From positions 1-63,435 of the forward strand of contig CAYPTB010000022.1 in assembly GCA_964413535.1 (NCBI GenBank): a DNA stretch of 63,435 nt, written 5' to 3'. The DNA comes from CAYPTB01 sp964413535. GTDB taxonomy: Bacteria; Planctomycetota; UBA1135; GCA-002686595. The notes under the pieces are model-generated. The model had not been told where the DNA came from and did no database searches. It worked only from the letters and a program-made list of their open reading frames with translations. This document shows positions 17,144 through 27,297 of this stretch, in pieces. Positions within the stretch are counted from its first letter, which is position 1, and each line of letters starts with the position of its first letter. A program made the translations under genes and the position numbers.

Positions 17144-20100
17144 ATGGACTACCCGCGCGATCTCCCGTCGGCCGCCGAGCTCCTGGAGCGCTCCACCTGG
17201 ACGCGCCAGCTCGCGCGGGCCCTCGTGCGCGACGCGGCGACGGCCGACGACCTGATCCAGGACTCGTGGCTCGCGCTCTTCTTCCGCCGCCGGGAGGACG
17301 GCGCGGCCGCGAGCGCGCGTTCGCCGCGCGCCTTCGTCGGCGCGGTGCTGGCGAACTTCGCGCGCGAGCGCTTCCGGCGCGACGCCGCGCGCGAGCGGCG
17401 CGAGGCGCGCGTCGCGCGCTCCGAGGCGCTGCCCTCGACCGACCTGTTGCTAGAGCACGTCGAGCTCCAACGACTCGTGGCCGACGCGGTCGCGCGGCTG
17501 GAGGAGCCGTACCGGCGCACGGTGCTCCTGTGCCACTTCGAGGGTCTGTCGGCGGCCGAGATCGCGCGGCGCGAGGGCGTACCGGCGGTGACCGTTCGCG
17601 TTCGACACAAGCGCGCGCTCGATCGGTTGCGCGCCTCGCTCGACGCGCAGTTCCGGGGCGATCGCGCGACGTGGATGCGAGCTCTGCTCCCCCTCGCCGC
17701 CCGGCGTCCGCCCCTTGCACTGGGCCTGGGAGGCCTGATCGCCATGAAGAAGATCGCCATCGCCGCAGCTCTCCTGCTCGCGCTCGTCGTCGGCTACACG
17801 GTCGTCGCGCCGGTCGGCGAGGTCGCCGCGCCCGCCATCGGCGGCGACGTCGCACCGCCCGAGGGCGCCGAGGCCTCGGGCGCGGATTCTTCGAAGCCCG
17901 CGCAGGACGACGCGCCGCCGGCGCGCGAGGTCGCGCGCGCCGCGGGGGACGGAGCGCGCGCCGGCGGTGCGCGCCTGCGCGGCCGCGTCGCCGCGCCGCG
18001 CGGGACGCCCCCGGACGACGAGCTCTTCGCCGTCGCCCTGGAGTCGCCCGCGCGCTACGCGGAGCTCGTCGAGCTCGAGGATCGGGCGCCCGCCGAGGCG
18101 CCGATCCTGGCGCGCGCCCGGGTCGACGCCGACGGACGCTTCGAGCTCGAGCTTCCGCGCGGTGGCCCCGCTGGCGACGGCGACGGCGTCGGTCCCGACG
18201 TCCACCTCATGCTGCGCGGCCGCTACCTCTACACGCGCGAGTCGCTCGCGGTCGCCGTCGGGCCCGAGGCGCCGGAGGTCGTCCTGTCGCCCGAGTGCGG
18301 CGCGTGGATCCGCGGGAGTGCGCGCGACCCCGACGGCGGGCCGGCGCCCTTCGTGCGCGTCACGCTCGAAGCCGAGCCGCGCCGGCTCGAGATCCCCGCG
18401 ACCGGCGTGGGTGCGAACGTCCGGAGCACGACGCAGACGGACGAGGACGGCCGCTTCGAGTTCCGCGCCGTGCCCCTCGACGACGCGTACACGCTCTTCG
18501 CCCAGCCGACGATGCTCGCCCCGCTGCTCGAGCGGATCGAGGGGCTCGCCGCCTGCGCGCCCGCCGACTGGACGCTCTCGCTCTCGGCCGGCGGATCCGC
18601 GCGCGGTCGCGTCGTCGACTCCGCCGGCCTCGGCGTCGCGGGCGCCGCCGTCGGGGCGTTCCTGCCCGGCTACTTCGGCTTCGACGATCGAGTGCTCCGC
18701 AGCGCGACCTGCGACGCGGACGGCGTCTTCGTGCTCGAAGCCCTGCCGCTCGGAGAGCTAGGCGTGATCGCGTCGCACGACGGTTACCTCGAGAGCGAGA
18801 AGACCACGCTCGCGATCCAGGGCGGCAGCGCGAGCACCGAGCTCGAGCTCGTCCTGCCGATCGGTCTCGCGCTCGCGGGACGGGTCGCGTTCGACGACGG
18901 GAGTCCGGCCGCGGGCGTGCGGGTCTCCGCGCGCTTCGACAGCGGCTTCGGCGTGGGGCCGGCGGCGTTCGGCGCGCTGCGCGGAGCCGAGGGCTGGGCC
19001 CCCTCGGAGGCCGACGGCGCGTTTCGCATCACGGGTCTCGGCGCGGGACCGTTCCGCGTGCGCGCCTCGACCGCAGTCGACGGGCTCGCGTTCCTGGCGG
19101 CGCAGGACAGCGTGCGCGGGGGCGCGAGCGAGCTCGCGCTCGTGCTCCACCCGCCGCTCTCCCTGTCCGGAACGGCTCTCGATGCGCGCGGTCGGCCCGT
19201 TCCCGGAGCCCGCGTGCACGCGGCGCGTTTCGCGCGCGGCGCGGTCGCCCTGGTCGTCACCGACGCGCTCGACGCCAAGGTCGATCCGGCGGACGGGCGC
19301 TTCCGCCTCGACGGCTTCCTTCCGGGACGCTGGCGCATCGTCGCGCGCGCCCCCGGCCGCGCGCCGTCCGAGACGCTCGAGCTCGAGCTTCCCGGCTCCG
19401 CGGGCCCCGTCGCCCTCGTCCTCGATGCGCCGGCGGCGGTGAGCGGCGTCGTGGTGGCTCCCGACGGCACCACCGTCTCGGGCGCCGTCGTCTCGCTCGC
19501 AGGGGAGCGCGCGCCGGAATGGTTGCAGGACGCGGGGCCGCAGGGGTCGGCTCCTTCCTCGACGGCCGACGCACTCGGGCGCTTCCACCTCGGTGAGCTG
19601 CGCGCAGGGGAGATCGCACTCCAGGCCGAGGCCCCGGGCTTCGCGCAGAGCGAGCCCGTCGCGCTGCGCCTCGTCTCGGGCGAGACCGCGGGCAGCGTGC
19701 GGCTCGAGCTCCGCCGCGGTGCGACGCTCACGGGAGAGGTCTACGACCGCGAGGGCGCGCCGGCCGCCGGGCTCGCCGTCAACCTGGTGCGCTGGGGCAC
19801 CGGCGACTTCGAGTTGCTCGGGACCGGGACCGACGCGGAGGGTCGCTTCGCGTTCCAGCACGTGGAGCCGGGACCTTGGCAGGTCGTTGCCATCGAGCGC
19901 GACGCCGACCTGTCGTCCGGGGAATCGGGCGAGGGCACGAACCGCATGTTGGAACACATGCGCGCGGCGCAGATCGCCCTCACGGACGGCGAGATCGCGC
20001 ACGTCGTCCTGGGGCGCGGCGCGCGGACGCCGGTTCGCGTGTCCGGGCGCGTGCTGCGCGGCGGCGAGCCCTTCCCCGACGTCGTGCTGTCCTTCGAGCG

Positions 20101-21169
20101 CGCGGACGCGTCATCCGCCGAGGCGTCCTTCGCCGTGATCGCGGACGACGGCGCCTACCAGGTCACCGTCGACGGCGGCGGCGCCTACGCCGTGCTGCTG
20201 GCGCGACTCGGCGAAGGCGCGGGACAGCTTTGCACCGTCCGCCTGCGCGTCGACGTCCCCGAGGCGCCCGAGCACCACGTCGACCTCGCGCTGCCCGGTG
20301 GCGGCATCGCCGGGCGCGTGGTCGGTCCCGATGGAGCGCCGGCTGCGGGCGCGCGCGTGACCGTGCACGCCGGAGCGGGGTCGAGCGCCGCGCAACACCT
20401 CGCACAGGTCTTCGCGGAGGTCGCGACCGACACGGCGGGACGCTACCAGGTCGACGGGCTCGTCGCGGGCCACTACCGCGTGGCCGCCGGAGGCATGCCG
20501 CTCACTTCGCACTCCTTCGGCGCAGGCGCCTCGGCGGGAGCACCCGCGCGCGTCGTGCGAGACGGCGTGCAAATCGGCCCGGACCAGTGGCTCGCGGACG
20601 TCGACTTCCGCTTGCCCGAACCGGGGACGGTGGAGGTCTTCGTCGCCGACGGCGCGGGACGTCCGGCGGCGGGAGCGACCGTGTTCGCGCGCGACGCCGG
20701 GGGCGCGCTGGTCGACCTCCTCTCGCTCGCCACGACCGACGCGACCGGCCGCGTGCGCTACGGCGGCCTCGCGCCGGGCGCCTACACCTTCTGCGCGGTC
20801 GCGGGCGTCGACGTGAGCGCGGAGAGCGCGCCGGTCCACGTGGATGCGGGCGACGCTCCCACGCTCCGGCTCGAGCTCGCTCCGGGAGCGATCCTGTGGG
20901 TGCGCGTCCGCGACGGCGGGCTCGCGGTCGTCGAGTCGGCCGTGTCCGTCACGGACGAGCTCGGGTGCGAGGTCGGAGCACGTATTCCCGCGGCGTCCGC
21001 CGTCGAGCTCGAGGCGGCCGGCGCCTTCGGCCCCGAGCGCTATCGCTTCGGCCCGCTCGCTCCCGGCCGCTACCGAGTCGTCGCCGAGAGCGCCGACGGC
21101 CGGCGCGACGAGCGCCTTGCCACGCTCGAGCCCGGCGAACGCACGCTCACGCTGCGCCTGGACGATTGA
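17144..21169 (+). CDS. ECF sigma factor fused to membrane segment and carboxypeptidase-regulatory-like repeats (copy 1)
   Basis: 1341 residues. Residues 10-85 form sigma region 2 (RDAATADDLIQDSWLAL) and residues 120-180 form region 4 with helix-turn-helix LSAAEIARREGVPAVTVRVR. After a Pro/Arg/Leu-rich linker comes M201, beginning MKKIAIAAALLLALVVGYTV, a typical signal-anchor. The remaining 1100 residues are repeated Ig-like carboxypeptidase-regulatory modules (motifs such as DEDGRFEFRAVP and DADGVFVLEALP), with at least eight repeats by eye. The expected topology is sigma in the cytosol and repeats outside the membrane. The ATG at 17144 has GGAGGT upstream. M201 also has GGGAGG 10 nt before it, so a shorter secreted product is possible. 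No anti-sigma gene is adjacent. The targets are unknown. Confidence 0.85.
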   Translation: MDYPRDLPSAAELLERSTWTRQLARALVRDAATADDLIQDSWLALFFRRREDGAAASARSPRAFVGAVLANFARERFRRDAARERREARVARSEALPSTDLLLEHVELQRLVADAVARLEEPYRRTVLLCHFEGLSAAEIARREGVPAVTVRVRHKRALDRLRASLDAQFRGDRATWMRALLPLAARRPPLALGLGGLIAMKKIAIAAALLLALVVGYTVVAPVGEVAAPAIGGDVAPPEGAEASGADSSKPAQDDAPPAREVARAAGDGARAGGARLRGRVAAPRGTPPDDELFAVALESPARYAELVELEDRAPAEAPILARARVDADGRFELELPRGGPAGDGDGVGPDVHLMLRGRYLYTRESLAVAVGPEAPEVVLSPECGAWIRGSARDPDGGPAPFVRVTLEAEPRRLEIPATGVGANVRSTTQTDEDGRFEFRAVPLDDAYTLFAQPTMLAPLLERIEGLAACAPADWTLSLSAGGSARGRVVDSAGLGVAGAAVGAFLPGYFGFDDRVLRSATCDADGVFVLEALPLGELGVIASHDGYLESEKTTLAIQGGSASTELELVLPIGLALAGRVAFDDGSPAAGVRVSARFDSGFGVGPAAFGALRGAEGWAPSEADGAFRITGLGAGPFRVRASTAVDGLAFLAAQDSVRGGASELALVLHPPLSLSGTALDARGRPVPGARVHAARFARGAVALVVTDALDAKVDPADGRFRLDGFLPGRWRIVARAPGRAPSETLELELPGSAGPVALVLDAPAAVSGVVVAPDGTTVSGAVVSLAGERAPEWLQDAGPQGSAPSSTADALGRFHLGELRAGEIALQAEAPGFAQSEPVALRLVSGETAGSVRLELRRGATLTGEVYDREGAPAAGLAVNLVRWGTGDFELLGTGTDAEGRFAFQHVEPGPWQVVAIERDADLSSGESGEGTNRMLEHMRAAQIALTDGEIAHVVLGRGARTPVRVSGRVLRGGEPFPDVVLSFERADASSAEASFAVIADDGAYQVTVDGGGAYAVLLARLGEGAGQLCTVRLRVDVPEAPEHHVDLALPGGGIAGRVVGPDGAPAAGARVTVHAGAGSSAAQHLAQVFAEVATDTAGRYQVDGLVAGHYRVAAGGMPLTSHSFGAGASAGAPARVVRDGVQIGPDQWLADVDFRLPEPGTVEVFVADGAGRPAAGATVFARDAGGALVDLLSLATTDATGRVRYGGLAPGAYTFCAVAGVDVSAESAPVHVDAGDAPTLRLELAPGAILWVRVRDGGLAVVESAVSVTDELGCEVGARIPAASAVELEAAGAFGPERYRFGPLAPGRYRVVAESADGRRDERLATLEPGERTLTLRLDD

Positions 21170-21281
21170 GCGGCCCTCGGCGCGCGTGAGCCGCGTGTCA
21201 CGGTGTCGCCGGCTGCGGGTGCGAAACCTGCGCAGAGCCTGCCGTTAGACTGGGCGGTCGGCGCGTACCGCGCCGTTTCCG

Positions 21282-23624
21282 ATGCAGCGCCGAATCCTCC
21301 TCTTCGTGGCAGGCTCGTTGGCCGCCGCCGTCGTCGCGCGCGCCGCCGCCCAGGAGGAGCGCCCCTCGCTCGCGGAGCGCGCCGGATGGCCGGTGAGCTC
21401 CGGCGCCGCTCCGGGATACGTCCCGGACGAGGCTTGCGCCGACTGCCACTCCGACCTGTGGCAGAGCTACCAGGGGGTCGGGATGTCGCGGAGCTTCGCG
21501 CGCATCTCGAGCACGACCGCGGGCGGGGGATTCACGGGGGACGAGTTCTTCCACGAGCCCTCGGGCAACCACTACGCGAACGTGCGCCGCGGCGACGAGT
21601 TCTTCCAACAGCGCTGGCGCGAGGACGGGGAAGGCCGGCGCTACGCGGAGTACGAGCAGCAGATCGACTGGGTCGTCGGATCCGGATCCAAGGCGCGCAC
21701 GTACCTCTACCAGACGCCCTCGGGCGAGCTCTTCCAACTGCCGGTGAGCTGGTACTCGGATCCCGGACGCTGGCGCATGTCGCCCGGCTACGACCTGCCC
21801 GAGCACAAGGACTTCAAGCGGCGCATCAGCCTTCAGTGCTTCTTCTGCCACGATGCGTACCCCGAGGTTCCGGCGGGCAGCGACGCGTACGGCAAGCCGC
21901 TCGCTCTCCCCCACGACCTGCCCGAGGGCATCGGCTGCCAGCGCTGTCACGGTCCGGGCGCGGAGCACGTGGCGGCCGCGCTGGAGCCCGCCGCGCGCGA
22001 GGAACAGATCCGCGCCGCGATCGTGAACCCCGCGCGCCTCGCGCCGGAGCGGCGCGACGACGTGTGCTTCCAGTGCCACCTGCAACCCGTGTCGGCCGTC
22101 GACAACGCCGTGGGGCGCCTCGGGCGCGGCGTCTTCTCCTTCCTGCCCGGCGAACCGCTCGAGGACTACCACGTGCACTTCGACGCGGTCGAGCCGCGTC
22201 CCTCGTCCGAGCGCTTCGAGATCAACCACCACGCCTACCGGTTGCGGCAGAGTCCGTGCTACCTGGCGAGCGGGACCGAGCTCACCTGCACGACCTGCCA
22301 CGACCCGCACGCGAAGGTCGCGCCGGAGCGCCGCGCCGCGCACTTCCGCGCGAGCTGTCTCGGCTGCCACGCCGCGGAGCACTGCACCGTCGGACCTCCC
22401 ATGCCGGAAGCGGCGGCGGCGCAGGACGCGGTGCCGCGCGACGACTGCGTCGCGTGCCACATGCCCCAGCGCCGCACGGAGGACGTGATCCAAGCCGTGA
22501 TGACGGACCACCTGATCCGCCGCGATCCTGCGCCGGCGAGCTGGCTCGATCCGCTGGAGGAGGTCGCGTCGGTCGACGTCGTGGGGATCGAGCCGCTCTT
22601 CCCCGAGCGCGAGCCGCAGGGCGCGGAGCTCGCGCTGCAGCGCGCCATGCTGCTCGTGCGCAACGGCGTCGTGGAGGGCCGCGGCGAGCTCGCGCAGGCG
22701 CTCGACCTGCTCCTGCCGAACTCGCCCGAACCGTGGCTCGATCTCGCCAACGCGCACCTGGCCGCGGGCGAGTCCGACGCCGCGCTCGCGGTCCTCGCGG
22801 ACGCCGCGCGGCGCTTCCCCGAGCGCGGCGTGGTCGCGCGCTCCCTCGGCGCCGCGCTGGCGGCCGCCGGTCGCCACGCCGAGGCGCGCGAGAGCTTCGA
22901 ACGCGCGGCGCAGTCCCTGCCCGACGATCCCGACCTCCTGTTCGAGCGGGCGGCGTCGCTCGTGAGCTCGGGCGCGCGCAACGGCGCCGGGGAGGCGATC
23001 GATTTCTACCGCCGCGGCCTCGCGCTGCGGCCGAACGACGAGCGCGCGCGTCACGAGCTCGGCGCGTTGTACCTGACGCAGGGCGAGCCCGCGCTGGCGA
23101 TCGAAGAGCTCGACTTGGCCGTGCGCATCGACCCGCGGCGCATCGAGTCGCTGCGCCTGCTCGGCGACGCGCACGCGCAGATGGGAGCGTGGCGCCGCGC
23201 GCACGGGAGCTGGCGGCTCGCGACGGCGCAGACGCTCGACGACCTCGACCTCGAGCGCAAGCTCGCCTTCCTCCTGCTCGCGTGCCCGCGGCAGGAGCTC
23301 CACGACCCCGCGCGCGGTCGCGAGCACGCCGAGCGGGCGGCCGAGATCGCGCCCGGCGATTCCGCCGTGCAGGCCCTGCTCGCGCTCGGTCGCGCGCTCG
23401 CTTCCGACTGGGAGGGAGCGCTCGCGGCGGCGCACGAGGCCGCGCGGCTCGGCGCGGATCCGGCCGTGTGCGAGGGCATCACGGCGCTCGCCCAGTGGGG
23501 TCGCGGCCACAAGGCGGAGGCGCGCGTCGCGCGCCGGTCCGCCGAGCGGGCCGCGACGACGGCGCCCGCGGGAGCGCTCCGGCCGCGCGTGCTCGAGCTG
23601 CTCGAGGAGCACCGCGGCGAATGA
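21282..23624 (+). CDS. Heptaheme c-type cytochrome with TPR domain (paralogue 1)
   Basis: 780-residue periplasmic protein. A signal peptide (MQRRILLFVAGSLAAAVVAR, cleaved near AAAQEE) precedes a cytochrome c554-like half with seven CXXCH heme sites: CADCH, CFFCH, CQRCH, CFQCH, CTTCH, CLGCH and CVACH. The C-terminal half (about 440-780) consists of TPR helices (for example PEPWLDLANAHLAAGESDAALAVL, shortened here to its core LANAHLAAG). It probably transfers electrons while docking partners through the TPR part. The gene overlaps the next paralogue by ATGA, so translation is coupled. The redox partner and substrate are unknown, and no oxidase or reductase subunit is adjacent. Confidence 0.9.
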   Translation: MQRRILLFVAGSLAAAVVARAAAQEERPSLAERAGWPVSSGAAPGYVPDEACADCHSDLWQSYQGVGMSRSFARISSTTAGGGFTGDEFFHEPSGNHYANVRRGDEFFQQRWREDGEGRRYAEYEQQIDWVVGSGSKARTYLYQTPSGELFQLPVSWYSDPGRWRMSPGYDLPEHKDFKRRISLQCFFCHDAYPEVPAGSDAYGKPLALPHDLPEGIGCQRCHGPGAEHVAAALEPAAREEQIRAAIVNPARLAPERRDDVCFQCHLQPVSAVDNAVGRLGRGVFSFLPGEPLEDYHVHFDAVEPRPSSERFEINHHAYRLRQSPCYLASGTELTCTTCHDPHAKVAPERRAAHFRASCLGCHAAEHCTVGPPMPEAAAAQDAVPRDDCVACHMPQRRTEDVIQAVMTDHLIRRDPAPASWLDPLEEVASVDVVGIEPLFPEREPQGAELALQRAMLLVRNGVVEGRGELAQALDLLLPNSPEPWLDLANAHLAAGESDAALAVLADAARRFPERGVVARSLGAALAAAGRHAEARESFERAAQSLPDDPDLLFERAASLVSSGARNGAGEAIDFYRRGLALRPNDERARHELGALYLTQGEPALAIEELDLAVRIDPRRIESLRLLGDAHAQMGAWRRAHGSWRLATAQTLDDLDLERKLAFLLLACPRQELHDPARGREHAERAAEIAPGDSAVQALLALGRALASDWEGALAAAHEAARLGADPAVCEGITALAQWGRGHKAEARVARRSAERAATTAPAGALRPRVLELLEEHRGE

Positions 23625-26098
23625 CGCGCGCGCGGACGCGCTCGCTGCGCCGCTCGTTCCTCGCCGCCGTCGCGGTCGCAGTGGCGTTCGCCGTCGCGTC
23701 CGGTGCGCCCAGCGCCGGCGCCCAGGAGGATTCGGCGAAAGGCTCGCTCGCCCTGCGCGCCGATTGGCCCGTCACCGGCGGAGCGGCGCCCGGCTACGTG
23801 CCCGACCGAGCCTGCGCCGATTGCCACCGCGACCTGTGGGAGAGCTACCAGCACGTCGGGATGGCGCAGAGCTTCGCGCGCATGTCGGGCGAGCGCGCGC
23901 GCGGCGACTTCTCGGGCGCGGAGTTCTTCCACGAGCGCTCGGGCAACCACTACGCGAACGTGCGGCGCGGCGACCTGTTCTTCCAGCAGCGCTGGCGCGT
24001 GGACCCGGACGGCCGGCGCTATGCCGAGCACGAGCAGCGCATCGACTGGATCGTCGGCTCCGGCGCCAAGGTGCAGACCTACCTGCACCAGACGCCGTCG
24101 GGCGAGCTCTTCCAACTGCCCGTGAGCTGGTACACGGACCCGGGACGCTGGCGCATGTCGCCGGGCTACGACCTCTCGCGCCACAGGGACTTCGGGCGGC
24201 GCATCGGCCGGCAGTGCTTCGCCTGTCACGACGCCTACCCCGACGTCCCCGCCGGGAGCGACCTCTACGGCAAACCGTTCGTCTTCCCGCGCGACCTGCC
24301 CGAGGGCATCGGCTGCCAGCGCTGCCACGGTCCGGGCGCCCTGCACGTCGCCCGCGCCCTCGCGCCCGACGCGAACGCCGAGCGCATCCGCGCCGCGATC
24401 GTGAACCCCGCGCGCCTCGCGCCGGAGCGCCGCGACGACGTGTGCTTCCAGTGCCACTTGCAACCGGTCTCGGCCGCAGCGAGCCTCGTCGGTCGCTTCG
24501 GGCGCGGCGCGTACTCCTTCGCGCCCGGCGAGCGGCTCGAGGACCATCGCGTCGTCTTCGACGTGCTCGAGGACGAACCGCGCTCCGAACGTTTCGAGAT
24601 CAACCACCACGCCTATCGCCTGCGACAGAGCCCGTGCTACCTCGCGAGCGGCTCCGAGCTCGCGTGCACGACCTGCCACGACCCGCACGTCGAGGTCGCG
24701 CCCAAGGACCGGGCGGCGCACTACCGCGCGGCGTGTCTCGGCTGCCACGCGGCGGCGGACTGCACGCTCGCACCGGCGGAGCCCGACACCGCCGATCCGC
24801 TCGCCGACGCCGATCGGCGCGCCGAATCAGCGCAGCCGCGTCCAGCGGACCCGCATGGTTCGGGGTCGCCCGCAGCCGACCCCGGCGCACCGGCGCGCGA
24901 CGACTGCGTCGCGTGCCACATGCCGCAGCGGCGCACGCGCGACGTGATCCAGGTGACGATGACCGATCACCGCATAAAGAGGTCGCCCGCGCCCGAGGAA
25001 TGGCGCGCTCCGCTGCCCGAGCTCGCGGGCATCGACGTGCAGGCAGTCGTCCCGTACTTCCCCGAGCGCGGGCCCGCGGACTCCGAGCTCGAGCTCCACC
25101 GGCTCCTGGTGGAGCTACGAGACGCGGACGCTCGCGCAGACGAGCGGGCGTCGCGTGCGGCGCTCGCGCGCGCGCTCGAAGCCGCACCGCCCGCAGCCTT
25201 CGAGCCCTGGCTCGACCTCGGCAACGCGCACTTCGCGGCGGGCGAGATCGACGCCGGCGTGCGGGCCTTCTCCGAAGTGGCGGGGCGTCACCCCGAGTCG
25301 GGCGAGCGCTATCGAGCGCTGGGCGGCGCGCTCGCCGCGCGTGGCCAGTACGCGCAAGCCGTCGCGAGCTACGAGCGCGCGGTCGCCATGCTGGGCGAGG
25401 ATCCCGACCTCCTGTTCGGACTGGGCGCGTCGTTGGCGCGCCTCGGCACGCAGGACGGCGCGACGGCCGCGATCGAGGCCCTCGAACGCGTGGTCGCCCT
25501 GCGCCCCGGCGACGCGCGCACGCGGCGCGAGCTCGGCGCGCTCCTCCTCGCGCGCCGCGGCCGCGGCGACGTCGATCGCGCGCTCGCGCACCTCGGCGGC
25601 GCGGCGCGCAGCGAGCCGCAGAACCCGGAGCACCACCGAGCCCAGGGCGACGCGTACGCGCAGGAAGAGCGCTGGGAGCAGGCCGTGCGCGCTTGGCGGA
25701 TCGCGGAGGCGCTCGTGCCCGACGACCTCGACCTCGCGCTCGAGCTGGCGTTCCTCTTCCTCGCCTGTCCCGCGCCAGAGCTGCGCGACCCCGCGGCGGG
25801 TCTCGCTCGAGCCGAGCTCGCCGTGGCGCTCGCGCCCGCGGATTCGGACGCTCGCGCCCTCCTCGCGCTGGGCCGCCTGCTCCGCTCCGACTGGAACGGC
25901 GCGCTCGCGGCGGCGGGCGAGGCGCAGCTCCAGGGCGCGGACCCGGTCGTGTGCGCAGGGCTCACCGCTCTCGCGCACGAGGCCCTCGGACGGCGGGTGG
26001 ACGCGGACGCCGCGCGTGCGCTCGCCGCGCGCACGCAGGGATCGCCCGCCGGCCTGCTGCGCCCGCGCGTGCTGGAGCTGCTCGGAGAGCCCCGATGA
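23621..26098 (+). CDS. Heptaheme c-type cytochrome with TPR domain (paralogue 2)
   Basis: 825 residues, clearly a tandem duplicate of the preceding protein. It has a signal peptide ending near GAPSAGAQ, the same seven heme motifs in the same order (CADCH, CFACH, CQRCH, CFQCH, CTTCH, CLGCH, CVACH), conserved blocks such as RRWRMSPGYDL-like and DLPEGIGCQRCHGPGA, and a C-terminal TPR half. It differs by an insertion of about 30 Pro/Ala/Asp-rich residues between hemes six and seven. The ATG at 23621 overlaps the upstream stop by four bases, and its own stop overlaps the next start by four bases. The duplication is old, because divergence is spread over the whole length. Confidence 0.9.
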   Translation: MTRARTRSLRRSFLAAVAVAVAFAVASGAPSAGAQEDSAKGSLALRADWPVTGGAAPGYVPDRACADCHRDLWESYQHVGMAQSFARMSGERARGDFSGAEFFHERSGNHYANVRRGDLFFQQRWRVDPDGRRYAEHEQRIDWIVGSGAKVQTYLHQTPSGELFQLPVSWYTDPGRWRMSPGYDLSRHRDFGRRIGRQCFACHDAYPDVPAGSDLYGKPFVFPRDLPEGIGCQRCHGPGALHVARALAPDANAERIRAAIVNPARLAPERRDDVCFQCHLQPVSAAASLVGRFGRGAYSFAPGERLEDHRVVFDVLEDEPRSERFEINHHAYRLRQSPCYLASGSELACTTCHDPHVEVAPKDRAAHYRAACLGCHAAADCTLAPAEPDTADPLADADRRAESAQPRPADPHGSGSPAADPGAPARDDCVACHMPQRRTRDVIQVTMTDHRIKRSPAPEEWRAPLPELAGIDVQAVVPYFPERGPADSELELHRLLVELRDADARADERASRAALARALEAAPPAAFEPWLDLGNAHFAAGEIDAGVRAFSEVAGRHPESGERYRALGGALAARGQYAQAVASYERAVAMLGEDPDLLFGLGASLARLGTQDGATAAIEALERVVALRPGDARTRRELGALLLARRGRGDVDRALAHLGGAARSEPQNPEHHRAQGDAYAQEERWEQAVRAWRIAEALVPDDLDLALELAFLFLACPAPELRDPAAGLARAELAVALAPADSDARALLALGRLLRSDWNGALAAAGEAQLQGADPVVCAGLTALAHEALGRRVDADAARALAARTQGSPAGLLRPRVLELLGEPR

Positions 26099-27267
26099 CG
26101 CGTGTGACGCCGACGAGCGCGACGCGCGCGTGCAAGACCCTCACGCGCAAGCGGCTGGCCGTCGGGTTCGCGCTGTGCGCGGCCGCGGCGCTGCCTTCCG
26201 CGCACGCGTGCTCGTCGCCCCTGCGCCAGGACCCGCTCGTCCGCGCCACGCGCGCGCCGGAGGTCGACTCCGACCTCGAGCTCGCCCGCGCCTTTGCGCC
26301 CTGGATCCTGCACGCCGTGCACCCCCGGCGCGGACGCCAGGACATCCCGGCCGCAGTCGACTTCGACGGCGACCAGGACGGCGAGAACGACTGGGAGCAC
26401 CTGCCGCGCTTCGAGCTCGTCCCGACCGTTTACTACGCCTGCCTCGCGAGCGAGACGCACTGGTTCCTGACCTACCACGTCCACCACCCGCGCGACTGGA
26501 GCCTCTTCGAAGTGGGCCTGCACCTGACGCACGAGGGGGACGGCGAGAACCTCCAGGTGGTCGTGGACCGGGCAACCGGGAGCGTCGTGCTGCTCTTCGC
26601 GCAGGCGCACTACCGCGGTCGCGCGTACGCCGCGCCCGGGAGCGGTTTCGCGGCGCGGACCGAGCGTTTGGCGGGCGGCCTCCTGCTCGTCGACGACGAA
26701 GGCCGGGTCGCACCCGACGGCCGCCACGCCGTCGTGTACGTGCAGTCGGGCGGACACGGGATCTATGGTGCGCTCGATCGCTGCGCGCCCGTCGCGACAG
26801 AGGACGGCCGGTTGCGCGCCGCGGGCAACGGCATCGCGCTGCGACCGGCGCGCGCGGGCGAAGAGGTGGGCGAGCCAACGCTCCAAGAGCTCGCGGGCTT
26901 CGCGGCGGAAGCCCCCTACCGGCTCGAGTCGACGACGCGGCGGCTGTGGCCGCTCTTGCGCGACGGAACGCTCGTCGGAGAGGGAAGGCTCTTGGACGGC
27001 ACCGTGCCCTACGCGGACGAGCGCGTGAGCGTGGAGCTGCCGCGCTACTACGAGGCCGACCGCTTCAGCGGTCCGTTCGGCCCCGACCGCGGCATCTCGC
27101 CCTTCGCCGTGGACTTCGACTTCGAGGCGCCGACCCTGGGTTCGCTGTTCTTCGATCCCGCGCGCCGTTGGGCCGAGGTGCTGCACGTTCCAACGCCGTG
27201 GTCCCTCGAGTGGATCGACTATCCGTTCGGCGGAACGCGCGACCGAACGCGCGACGAGATGCGCTGA
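26095..27267 (+). CDS. Secreted protein resembling VPS62/NPP1-type domain
   Basis: 390 residues, third gene of the cytochrome operon (ATGA overlap). An N-terminal export signal ends near PSAHAC, where the cysteine could be a lipobox. The central region has YYACLASETHWFLTYHVHHP, GLHLTHEGDGENLQVVV and VVYVQSGGHGIYGALD. These parallel the HEGDWE and H-containing loops of VPS62/DUF946 and necrosis-inducing-protein-like beta-sandwiches, but a Trp is replaced by Gly. The enzymatic activity is unknown. Strict translational coupling suggests it works with the two heptaheme proteins, perhaps in a cell-surface redox complex. Confidence 0.65.
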   Translation: MTRVTPTSATRACKTLTRKRLAVGFALCAAAALPSAHACSSPLRQDPLVRATRAPEVDSDLELARAFAPWILHAVHPRRGRQDIPAAVDFDGDQDGENDWEHLPRFELVPTVYYACLASETHWFLTYHVHHPRDWSLFEVGLHLTHEGDGENLQVVVDRATGSVVLLFAQAHYRGRAYAAPGSGFAARTERLAGGLLLVDDEGRVAPDGRHAVVYVQSGGHGIYGALDRCAPVATEDGRLRAAGNGIALRPARAGEEVGEPTLQELAGFAAEAPYRLESTTRRLWPLLRDGTLVGEGRLLDGTVPYADERVSVELPRYYEADRFSGPFGPDRGISPFAVDFDFEAPTLGSLFFDPARRWAEVLHVPTPWSLEWIDYPFGGTRDRTRDEMR

Positions 27268-27297
27268 CGCTCGTTCGCGGCCCGACTCGCTGCGCGC

